In this document: piece by piece, positions 1-6,100 of the stretch
Position numbering within the stretch: position 1 is the stretch's first letter
How the letters are laid out: each line of letters starts with the position of its first letter
DNA from: Cloacimonetes bacterium SCGC AAA252-N17
GTDB lineage: Bacteria; Cloacimonadota; Cloacimonadia; JGIOTU-2
Length of the DNA stretch: 6,668 nucleotides
NCBI GenBank assembly: GCA_000404785.1
Contig: ASNI01000054.1
Coordinates: forward strand, 1 to 6,668
Reading direction: 5' to 3'
Notes under the pieces: model-generated
What the model was told of the DNA's origin: nothing
Databases searched by the model: none
Seen by the model: only the letters and a program-made list of their open reading frames with translations
Translations under genes and position numbers: made by a program

Positions 1-438
1 ATTAGAGAAAGATTTTTTACACTTCAAAAAAATGTAAAGAAAGAAATTTTGATTTTCAACAAACCACCTTATGTTGTTTTAAACCCTGAAAATAGAAATA
101 TTGAATTGGATGTTTTAAGTAAAAATATTAAATGTAGAAGTATTTATGAATATAATGATATTTCAAATAAAGAAGAGATAAAAATAATATCTTTTCTAAT
201 CTCTAAAGGAGAAGATGCTCGGTTAGTTAACGAATTACCAATGAAGTTAGTTATCTTTGATGAGAAGCTAACGATGCTTTCTCTTAATGACCCTCTTGCA
301 TTAAAGCCCAGTATAACAACTATAATTATAAACCATCCCAGTTTTGCAAAGGCGCAAAAATATGTATTTGAAAGCATTTGGAAAGAAGCAATCCCTTTTG
401 AAAAGTTTAAGATTAAAGAAAAAAAAGAAAGGAAGTAG
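1..438 (+). CDS. Partial regulator, TrmB/PLD-like sensor domain (C-terminal end)
   Basis: The frame is open from base 1 to the TAG at 436-438, giving 145 residues of a protein that starts upstream. A TTG at 49 could be read as a start but the frame continues before it, so I treat the gene as 5'-truncated by the window. The visible part resembles the sensor domain after the winged helix in TrmB-type and LuxR/TrmB-hybrid regulators. A PPY motif lies at residues 22-24, a GEDAR...ELPMKLVIFD block at about 70-87, and FESIWKEAIP at about 123-132. In relatives this PLD-like domain is usually followed by a LuxR-type helix-turn-helix. Here the protein instead ends in a lysine-rich tail (KIKEKKERK), so any DNA-binding domain must be N-terminal and outside the window. 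No membrane segment or signal peptide is seen. It is very AT-rich (16 GC in bases 61-120). Family call from motif memory only; it could be another PLD-like protein. Confidence 0.6.
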   Translation: MRERFFTLQKNVKKEILIFNKPPYVVLNPENRNIELDVLSKNIKCRSIYEYNDISNKEEIKIISFLISKGEDARLVNELPMKLVIFDEKLTMLSLNDPLALKPSITTIIINHPSFAKAQKYVFESIWKEAIPFEKFKIKEKKERK

Positions 439-441
439 AGA

Positions 442-588
442 ATGTTAATGTCAAAAATAGGTATCCATTGCGTAGATACAAGTTTATCCTGTATATTTCT
501 CAATGGAAATTATAATAACAAAAAGAAAAAGAGATTAAAAACCCCAGCGAAATCCGCCAGCTGGAGGACACTGGGTAAAAAGGAGTAA
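442..588 (+). CDS. Doubtful 48-codon ORF between regulator and secreted gene
   Basis: ATG at 442 (a second in-frame ATG at 448) runs to TAA at 586-588, two bases before the ATG of the next gene. A purine-rich GGAAG at 431-435 sits 6 nt upstream of the first ATG and could serve as a ribosome binding site. The predicted peptide begins MLMSKIGIHCVDTS, is strongly basic in its second half (KKKKRLK) and matches no family I know. Its 3' third is encoded by a hairpin region (543-575), so the amino acids there are probably by-products of RNA structure. It may be a translated leader ORF or simply an untranslated leader; a chance ORF is the more likely explanation. Confidence 0.2.
   Translation: MLMSKIGIHCVDTSLSCIFLNGNYNNKKKKRLKTPAKSASWRTLGKKE
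468..497 (+). promoter_or_regulatory. Weak candidate sigma-70-like promoter
   Basis: TTGCGT (468-473) and TATATT (492-497) are separated by 18 nt, about 94 nt before the start codon at 591. The spacing is acceptable and the -10-like box is good, but in AT-rich DNA such pairs arise easily, and the promoter consensus of this phylum is unknown to me. It is the best candidate in the only longer gap before the secreted gene cluster. Low confidence. Confidence 0.2.
543..575 (+). promoter_or_regulatory. Two-tier leader hairpin just upstream of a Shine-Dalgarno site
   Basis: Outer arms CCCAG (543-547) and CTGGG (571-575) are perfectly complementary. Inside them TCCGCC (553-558) and GGAGGA (563-568) pair with one G/A mismatch around an AGCT loop. 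The structure ends 5 nt before the AGGAG (581-585) that serves the gene at 591. There is no T-run after it, so it is not a standard intrinsic terminator. It may influence ribosome access or mRNA stability, or be a degenerate copy of the TCCGCC/GGCGGA palindrome found intact at 1326-1340. The pairing is visible; the function is inferred. Confidence 0.45.
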
Positions 589-590
589 AA

Positions 591-1391
591 ATGAAAAAGA
601 AATTATCATTATTAGCCTGTCTTATCTTACTTCCGGTATTTGCCTTTGCTCAATATACCGGAGGCAGCTATGATGGCTATGCAAAAGGAGAAACACCGGC
701 AGGTGGTTCAACTCTACCTGTAGTTCTATCTGTTTTTACAGCTCAATTTTTGAACAATGTAGCTACTTTGTATTGGAGCACTGCTTCTGAAAACGATAAT
801 ATTGGATGGTATGTATATCGTAATTCAACCGATGATAGTTTTATTGACGCTGAAAGGATAAATACAGAATTTATCCTCGGATATGGAACTACTACGGAAC
901 CTCACGACTACATATATACAGATGAAACAATAGAGCCATCATCTGGAGATGTATATTGGTATTGGATACAGTGCATCAATCTCGATGGAGTGATGCAGTT
1001 GTTTGGTCCCACAGAACTATCAATTCCGGAAGTTCCTGATCCTGATCCTGATCCACCTGAGTTACCACTACAGTATGGACTCCATCAGAATTGGCCCAAT
1101 CCATTTGGCATAAGTGAGAGTTCAACCAAGGTAAGCTTCACACTTCCATCAACTGCATTTGCAGAGGTAAAGATATACAATATTCACGGTGGCTTAGTCA
1201 GGAACCTGTACTGCGGTATGGCAAATTATGATGTAGAAGTAGAATTGTTTTGGAATGGTAGAGATGAAAATGGAGCAGAACAGCAAAATGGAATCTATTT
1301 TTATCAATTATCCACCATAGGTGGATCCGCCTCTGGCGGAAAGGTAAATAATTCTGTAAATGAGATCAAGCGGTTGATCCTCCTGCGCTAA
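591..1391 (+). CDS. Secreted protein with FlgD-like/T9SS type A sorting-type C-terminal domain
   Basis: This 266-aa protein starts at ATG 591, 5 nt after AGGAG (581-585). Residues 1-20 form a Sec signal peptide (lysines, hydrophobic core, AFA), leaving a mature N-terminus QYTGGSYDGYA. Residues 40-145 form a beta-rich domain beginning LPVVLSVFTAQ and including WSTASENDNIGWYVYR, a fibronectin-III-like fold common in FCB secreted proteins. A DPDPDPP linker follows near residue 149-155. Residues 162-266 match the C-terminal sorting domain pattern: YGLHQNWPNPF, a VKIYNIHGGLVRNL strand, then WNGRDENGAEQQNGIYFYQL. In FCB bacteria this kind of domain directs export through the type IX system and anchoring or release at the surface, so an extracellular location is expected. 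Odd point: the segment before the last strand (about 241-255) is expanded by two in-frame palindromes. No enzyme motif is visible; a structural or adhesive role is a guess. Confidence 0.8.
   Translation: MKKKLSLLACLILLPVFAFAQYTGGSYDGYAKGETPAGGSTLPVVLSVFTAQFLNNVATLYWSTASENDNIGWYVYRNSTDDSFIDAERINTEFILGYGTTTEPHDYIYTDETIEPSSGDVYWYWIQCINLDGVMQLFGPTELSIPEVPDPDPDPPELPLQYGLHQNWPNPFGISESSTKVSFTLPSTAFAEVKIYNIHGGLVRNLYCGMANYDVEVELFWNGRDENGAEQQNGIYFYQLSTIGGSASGGKVNNSVNEIKRLILLR
1035..1052 (+). repeat. Three tandem CCTGAT hexamers encoding a Pro-Asp linker
   Basis: CCTGAT is repeated three times without mismatch and encodes PDPDPD, extended by CCACCT to PP. It forms the hinge between the fibronectin-like domain and the C-terminal sorting domain of the 266-aa secreted protein. 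In-frame hexamer repeats can change copy number by slippage without breaking the frame, so linker length may vary between strains. Confidence 0.7.
1311..1340 (+). repeat. Two abutting 15-bp perfect palindromes inside a coding region
   Basis: Unit 1 is TCCACC-ATA-GGTGGA (1311-1325) and unit 2 is TCCGCC-TCT-GGCGGA (1326-1340). Each has perfect 6-bp arms and a 3-nt loop, and they abut with no spacer. Together they are exactly ten codons (S-T-I-G-G-S-A-S-G-G, residues 241-250 of the protein starting at 591), so they keep the frame. The arms share the form TCCRCC/GGYGGA. A degenerate TCCGCC...GGAGGA copy lies at 553-568. They resemble the short GC-rich palindromic repeats dispersed in some bacterial genomes; whether this genome has many copies cannot be told from one window. 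Confidence 0.75.
1364..1379 (+). repeat. Inverted repeat GATCAA/TTGATC near the end of the gene
   Basis: Perfect 6-bp arms GATCAA (1364-1369) and TTGATC (1374-1379) flank a GCGG loop, 10 nt before the stop codon of the 266-aa gene. With a one-base bulge the stem extends by GA/TC. No T-run follows, so it is not a convincing terminator. Together with the two palindromes at 1311-1340 it makes the final 80 nt of the transcript highly structured, which could protect the 3' end or attenuate read-through into the next gene. Confidence 0.5.
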
Positions 1392-1409
1392 TGCTTTGGA
1401 GGATAAATA

Positions 1410-1460
1410 ATGATAAAATATGATGAACCGATCATTAAATTTAATAGGAGAAAAAAATGA
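1410..1460 (+). CDS. Possible 16-codon leader ORF coupled to the FGE-like gene
   Basis: ATG 1410 is preceded by a full GGAGG (1398-1402) at the ideal 7-nt distance, the strongest Shine-Dalgarno match in the window. The peptide would be MIKYDEPIIKFNRRKK, ending at TGA 1458-1460, which overlaps the next start codon as ATGA (1457-1460). Such an arrangement can couple translation of the two frames. Caution: any gene starting ATG-A has a TGA in this frame, and 16 open codons are not statistically striking; the ribosome binding site is the main evidence. A 5-bp hairpin (ATGAT 1420-1424, ATCAT 1431-1435) lies within it. No attenuator-type run of a single amino acid codon is seen. Confidence 0.35.
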   Translation: MIKYDEPIIKFNRRKK

Positions 1461-2941
1461 AAGAAAAAAAAGTACTCTCAAAAACAATGATACTAGCCGC
1501 AATAATGCTGGTATTAACTTTGCCATTACTGGCAAACCACATTGAAGTTGGCACTGTTACTATTACAGACCAGAACACCGCCGACGACTACACCTACCTC
1601 AAATTCGATATCTCCTGGGAAAATTCCTGGCGATTGGATGGTGTAGCTGTGCCTTATAATTGGGATGCTGCCTGGGTGTTTGCAAAGTGGAAACTCACCA
1701 GTGGCACAGACTGGGCTCATTGCACATTGAATACATCTGGACATACAGCACCAATCGGTTCAGTTGTAGAAAACCCAACTTCTGATAACCCACAAACTGG
1801 GGTATTCATTTATCGTTCTGAGGACAATAAGACAACCGCGGGAAATGCTGCCAGCGTGGACTGGAACAATGCCAAGCTCCGCTGGAACTACGGCACTGAC
1901 GGCGTTGCCGATGATGCCACCGTAGATGTAAAGGTATTCGCCATTGAAATGGTGTATGTAACCGAAAGTGCATTCTATGTAGGCGATACAGATAATAGCC
2001 TGACAAACTGCTTCTATGAGGGAAGTACCACCCATGCGTTTAACATAACCTCAGAGGGTGCGATTACTGTTGCCAACACCTCTGGAAATCTCTACTATGA
2101 CTACGATAATAGTTACGGCGGAGACCAGATCGGTCCCATTCCCGCTGCTTTCCCCAAGGGCTATCAAGCCTTTTACTGTATGAAATACGAAATCTCACAG
2201 GGACAGTATGCGGACTTTCTGAACACGCTGACCTCTACTCAGGATGGATACCGCTACTTTAGCAGCACAAGCTACCGTTACACCATTGGCGGTTCTGCAG
2301 GTAGCCGTAGTGCAACACGACCAGACCGTGCCTGCAATTATATATCATGGGCAGACGGTGCTGCTTATTCTGACTGGGCTGGGCTACGTCCAATGACCGA
2401 GCTTGAGTTTGAAAAGATATGCCGTGGCACCCTGAATGCGGTGAACGATGAATACGCCTGGGGAAATACTACGGTTACGGCTGCGACCACTATAAGCGGA
2501 CCCGAGAATGGCACAGAAACCATAACTGATACTGGCGCAAATTGCTGTTGCAGTGACAATACATTTACTGGTGGAGATGGTGGAGTGGGACCTTTGCGTT
2601 GCGGTATCTTTGCAACTTCAGGTTCCTCGCGGGAGCAGTCAGGTGCTTCTTATTACGGCGTGATGGAAATGAGCGGTAATTTGCGGGAACGTGCGGTAAC
2701 GTTAGGAATAAGCGATGGTAGGAGTTTTACTGGAATACATGGTAATGGCGTACTTGATAACAACGGAGATGCAAATGTCTCTACTTGGCCAGGAACAAAT
2801 GCTAAAGGTGCGGGTTTTCGCGGCGGGGGTACGAACGTTTATGAGTTGGACCGCTTGCATGTGTCCTACCGTAGTGAGGCTGCCCGCACGCGCATTTTTC
2901 GCATCGACAATTACGGCTTTCGCTCTGCCAGGACCCAGTAG
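1457..2941 (+). CDS. Secreted FGE-sulfatase/C-type-lectin-fold protein, DGR-target type
   Basis: This 494-aa protein starts at ATG 1457, 6 nt after AGGAG (1446-1450). Residues 1-26 are a signal peptide (hydrophobic core LAAIMLVLTLPLLA). A beta-rich N-terminal domain follows (about 28-160; FDISWENSWR at 50-59, WDAAWVFAKWK). The FGE/SUMF1 fold begins at EMVYVTESAFYVGD (164 on), continues through FYCMKYEISQGQYADFLN (239 on), NYISWADGAAYSDWAGLRPM (294-313), YYGVMEMSGNL (398-409) and ends in GFRGGG...VSYRSEAA...YGFRSAR (453-492). Formylglycine-generating enzymes use a Cys pair near the C-terminus that I do not see, so catalysis is unlikely. The same fold serves as a ligand-binding scaffold in DGR variable proteins, and the C-terminus fits that class. 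R410 replaces the tryptophan usual in the GNLWER motif. A CCC cluster (363-365) and C382 are unusual. GC is higher than in its neighbours (36 of 60 at 1861-1920). Likely an exported binding protein; the ligand is unknown. Confidence 0.8.
   Translation: MKEKKVLSKTMILAAIMLVLTLPLLANHIEVGTVTITDQNTADDYTYLKFDISWENSWRLDGVAVPYNWDAAWVFAKWKLTSGTDWAHCTLNTSGHTAPIGSVVENPTSDNPQTGVFIYRSEDNKTTAGNAASVDWNNAKLRWNYGTDGVADDATVDVKVFAIEMVYVTESAFYVGDTDNSLTNCFYEGSTTHAFNITSEGAITVANTSGNLYYDYDNSYGGDQIGPIPAAFPKGYQAFYCMKYEISQGQYADFLNTLTSTQDGYRYFSSTSYRYTIGGSAGSRSATRPDRACNYISWADGAAYSDWAGLRPMTELEFEKICRGTLNAVNDEYAWGNTTVTAATTISGPENGTETITDTGANCCCSDNTFTGGDGGVGPLRCGIFATSGSSREQSGASYYGVMEMSGNLRERAVTLGISDGRSFTGIHGNGVLDNNGDANVSTWPGTNAKGAGFRGGGTNVYELDRLHVSYRSEAARTRIFRIDNYGFRSARTQ
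2807..2941 (+). other. Candidate DGR variable region (3' end of FGE-like gene)
   Basis: The last 44 codons run from GAGFRGGG (residues 451-458) to GFRSAR and the stop, bounded by the two GFR motifs that typically bracket variable regions in FGE-type DGR targets. Between them most codons of surface-loop positions end in C or T: GTT, TAT, GAC, CGC, CAT, TAC, AGT, CGC, CGC, ATT, TTT, CGC, ATC, GAC, AAT. All of these can derive from AAC or AAT by changing only the first two adenines, the signature of adenine-directed mutagenesis of Asn codons. Framework codons (V469, S470, R472, A475, A476, G487-R489) are kept. No template repeat or reverse transcriptase is present in the window, so the assignment rests on pattern alone. 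Confidence 0.5.
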
Positions 2942-2954
2942 TTCTTTTACCCTT

Positions 2955-2975
2955 CCACCAGATATTTCCTGGTGG
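2955..2975 (+). other. Perfect 7-bp stem-loop directly after the variable region
   Basis: Arms CCACCAG (2955-2961) and CTGGTGG (2969-2975) flank a 7-nt loop ATATTTC, starting 13 nt after the stop codon. With a GTG bulge, CTT (2952-2954) can also pair with AAG (2979-2981). No T-run follows, which argues against a strong intrinsic terminator. In studied DGRs a hairpin or cruciform just downstream of the variable region helps target recognition, and its position here fits that. A weak terminator or mRNA 3'-end protector for the FGE-like gene is the alternative. Confidence 0.5.
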
Positions 2976-3017
2976 GTGAAGAATCTTATTGAAGATTGTA
3001 AAGATTGATGAATTTAG

Positions 3018-3137
3018 ATGGATGAGAAAGAATTAAAGATGCTATTATGGAGTGAGGTGAGTGTCTTGCCACAAAAAGCAAAACGCTTACTTTACTCCAA
3101 TACAAAAAGAAAAAAAATAAATTGGAGTTTAAAATGA
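3018..3137 (+). CDS. Doubtful 39-codon ORF with ATGA overlap onto the giant gene
   Basis: ATG 3018 (in-frame ATG also at 3039) runs to TGA 3135-3137, overlapping the start codon of the next gene as ATGA (3134-3137). The peptide begins MDEKELKMLLWSEVSVLPQK and ends in a basic tail TKRKKINWSLK. No convincing ribosome binding site precedes either ATG. The ORF spans the long RNA hairpin at 3049-3098, so its open frame may be incidental. It echoes the 16-codon ORF at 1410-1460 in position and basic C-terminus, which is the reason for listing it. Confidence 0.15.
   Translation: MDEKELKMLLWSEVSVLPQKAKRLLYSNTKRKKINWSLK
3049..3098 (+). ncRNA. Long strand-specific RNA hairpin in the leader of the giant gene
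   Basis: Bases 3049-3064 pair with 3083-3098 over 16 consecutive positions when G.U and U.G pairs are allowed (arms GGAGTGAGGTGAGTGT and ACGCTTACTTTACTCC). After a single C/A mismatch, TTGC (3066-3069) pairs with GCAA (3078-3081), closing an 8-nt CACAAAAA loop. The four wobble pairs are stable only in the plus-strand RNA; on the other strand they become C/A mismatches. This suggests a structure in the mRNA of the downstream gene, ending 35 nt before its start codon and 25 nt before GGAG (3124-3127). No T-run follows, so it is not an ordinary terminator. It may be a stability or regulatory element, an RNase processing site or a small RNA; no known riboswitch class is recognised. Confidence 0.55.
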
Positions 3138-6100
3138 AAATAAAGAAAGCATTATTATTAGTCGGTCTTATCTTACTGCCAGTTTTAGCATTTGCCCAAT
3201 ATACTGGCAACAGCTATGATGGCTATGCATCGAGAATAGGAATAGGAGCAATCTGTGATACTATTCCACCATTTCCGGTAACAGATCTTCAGATTATTAC
3301 AGATTCAATCTATGTCCTTAAGCTTACCTGGACAGCGCCTGAGGATAATACAGGGTTGCAACTTTACGATATAAGGTATTATACATCCTTAATCACTGAG
3401 GGGAATTGGGTTGATGCGGACACATGTAGTAATGAACCATTACCACAACCGGCAGGTTCAACTGAAACATTTATAGTACAGGGTTTGTTACCTTCTACAC
3501 ATTATTACTTTGCTCTTAAGACATCTGATCTTTCATCAAACTGGTCAGATATTTCTAACTGTGTGGACGATACTACAAGTGCGTATTACGACGTTACTCC
3601 ACCCGCCTCAGTTACAGATCTTAATGTCACAGGCAGTTCACTTTTCACAATCACAGTTAATTGGACAGCTGTAGGAGATGACAGTACATCCGGGACAGCA
3701 AGTTATTATGATATAAGGTACTCTACATCCTTGATTACTGAGGGAAATTGGGTTGATGCGGGCACATGTAGTAATGAACCCTTACCACAACCGGCAGGTT
3801 CAACTGAAACCTTTACAATTTATCCTCTATATGCGGGGACCACCTATTATGTTGCAATGAAGGTAGGTGACGAAACCCTCAACTGGTCATCCCTTTCAAA
3901 TTGTGCTTCCGGTAGTACCACAGAGAGCCAAGTTGGAAGGGAACTTAGATTTAATGACCTTTTCCCGGATGGGCTAGTATCGGGGGAACAGTATATCAAA
4001 TTTCCTCAGTATTACGAAACTCCTTATCAGGTAACAGGTTTTACATGGTGGGGTAGTAATGATTTTTCATTGTATTTTTATCCTGATAATAGTCAGGGAT
4101 TGCCTGATACGACAAATATATGTGGATATGATAGTTTATGGGCATCGACTGTTACTGGATGGCGAGATTATTCTGCAGATGAAAGTGCGTATGGAAATAT
4201 TGATCCTATTATTATAAATTTTAATGGCCCATTATGGGCTCGTTTTATTCCGACAGGGAGTATTGGTTATGATACATCCTATCCTGACGGAAGGAGTTAT
4301 CATTACTCAGGAGGTGAATTTACGCAATATACAGATAGGGACATTATGCTTTCACTGACGGTGGGTGGAGTGAAATTGGAGAACGATGTCTCGGTAGAGA
4401 CCATAGATAATCCCTACGGATATATAGCGCCGGCAATGCATGAGGCGGTACCGAGAGCAACGATAAGAAATAATGGGGAGAATGCTGCGACCTTTACTAC
4501 GTATTGTGTAATCGAATCGAACGGATCGGTGGTGTATAATGAGAGTGTTGAAGTGAATGCTCTCGAATCTGAGGCGATTACAAGAGTTGCTTTTCCCTCT
4601 TGGTCTGTTAGTGAGGAAGGGACTTCATATACTATACAGGTTTACACTGACCTTATGGATGATAATTCGACCTTTAATGATACCTTAGGTAGAAATATGA
4701 CTGCTTCTTACACAGAGACGATTAAATATACGTCATATAATTGGGCGTTTGCTGCTTCTGGATTTGCCGGTGGTGATCCCAGTGATGTGCTTACCAGGAT
4801 AACCCCTTCCGCCTATCCTGCTCAGATTATGGAGATAAAGATTTTTCTAAATCATGGCAATGAGCACCAGGTACCTTTAAAAGTATATTCCGATTCCAAT
4901 CCTGCTGATTTCTATAACTTCCAACCCGGTTCACTTCTCTGGAATGACAGTCGACCCGGTAACGTTGGCTACGGGTATAATACATTCAACATTTCAGATG
5001 AGAAACTCGCATTAGACGAGTCGGACGTAGAGGGTTATATTGGATATTTCTATGAAGACTGGTCAAATGTTTATAGTGATTGGAATACCGCGCCTCAATA
5101 TGTGTTTCCCCAGCGTCATGCATTAACTTGGGATTCCGGTTATACTTTGTGGTTTATGAATTTTATTACTACTGTAACTGTGCGATACACGGAAGATGGT
5201 TCTCTTTCCGGTACTGTAACGGACCTATCAACCCTTGCACCTGTGGAAAATGCCGAGATAACCGCAGGTTATAAGACTGCTTATACCGACCAATACGGAA
5301 ACTATCGCTTTGAGAACCTTATCATCGGGGATGACTACATGGTTATCTGTAATGCTGCAGACCAGGGGTATAACACTGCCTATGCATACTTTGTAGCTAT
5401 AATTGTCGATGAAACTACTGATGTCGATTTTGCATTAACCTCACCGGATATGAGCGTGGAGCCGGGTACGATCAATACGACCATCGGCACAAATGATTCT
5501 CTTGTCACCTATATTACAGTGAGCAATGACGGGAATGGACCTTTAGACTATAGTATTATAACTAATCAATCAAGAGATAATGGTGAGAAAGCTCAATTTA
5601 GTGTTTCACCGCAGGTCATATATGGAGATATAGGTGAGCTGGTTACCCGAACATACGATAGTATAGAGGATGCAGAGTTTGGAGAGTTGAGTATCGATAT
5701 CGGAGAAATTCGGGATAATAATTGTGCTCCGATAAATTCGGAAGTCTCCGGGTGGTACACTGTCGCTCATACGCCCGGCAGTAAAGAAAATCGCTTGGAT
5801 GAGTGGTACGCTTATGGAGATATGAATGCATTGAATTGGATTATCTGGGCAAGTCCTGAGAGAGTTACCTATTTTAATCCTGCTGATTTTGGATTAGAGT
5901 ATCCTTTTCACATCACAAAGCTAAGTCATTGGTTTTATGAGCATTCTTCTCAACCCTGGGATGATGCTACTTTCCATTTTAAGGTCTATGCTGAAGACGA
6001 CATAACCCTTCTTTATGAATCGGGAGATATAGAGGCAGAGCACATGGTAGAGATAATTCATGAACTTTCTTCACCTGTAACAATTACTTCCAGTGGTTTT

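Noticed and set aside
144..503. 119-codon open frame on the minus strand
   Set aside because: It overlaps the regulator reading frame, has no recognisable motif, and its apparent hydrophobic stretches come from reading AT-rich coding sequence backwards.
1760..2035. Minus-strand open frames within the FGE-like gene (also 1526-1744, 1806-2006, 2365-2559)
   Set aside because: They lie antisense to a well-supported FGE-fold protein, carry no family motif and are by-products of its higher GC content.
2715..3008. 97-codon plus-strand frame overlapping the end of the FGE-like gene
   Set aside because: The main frame carries the conserved GFRGGG and GFRSAR motifs here; the alternative frame has no signal of its own and runs through the downstream hairpin.
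2989..3019. Possible promoter TTGAAG with a TTAGAT-like -10 box before the giant gene
   Set aside because: The spacing to the best -10 candidate is 19 nt, both boxes are poor, and the region is AT-rich enough to give such matches by chance.
3049..3120. Intrinsic terminator at the long hairpin
   Set aside because: The plus strand is followed by an A-rich, not T-rich, stretch, and on the minus strand the stem loses its wobble pairs and has no T-run after it.
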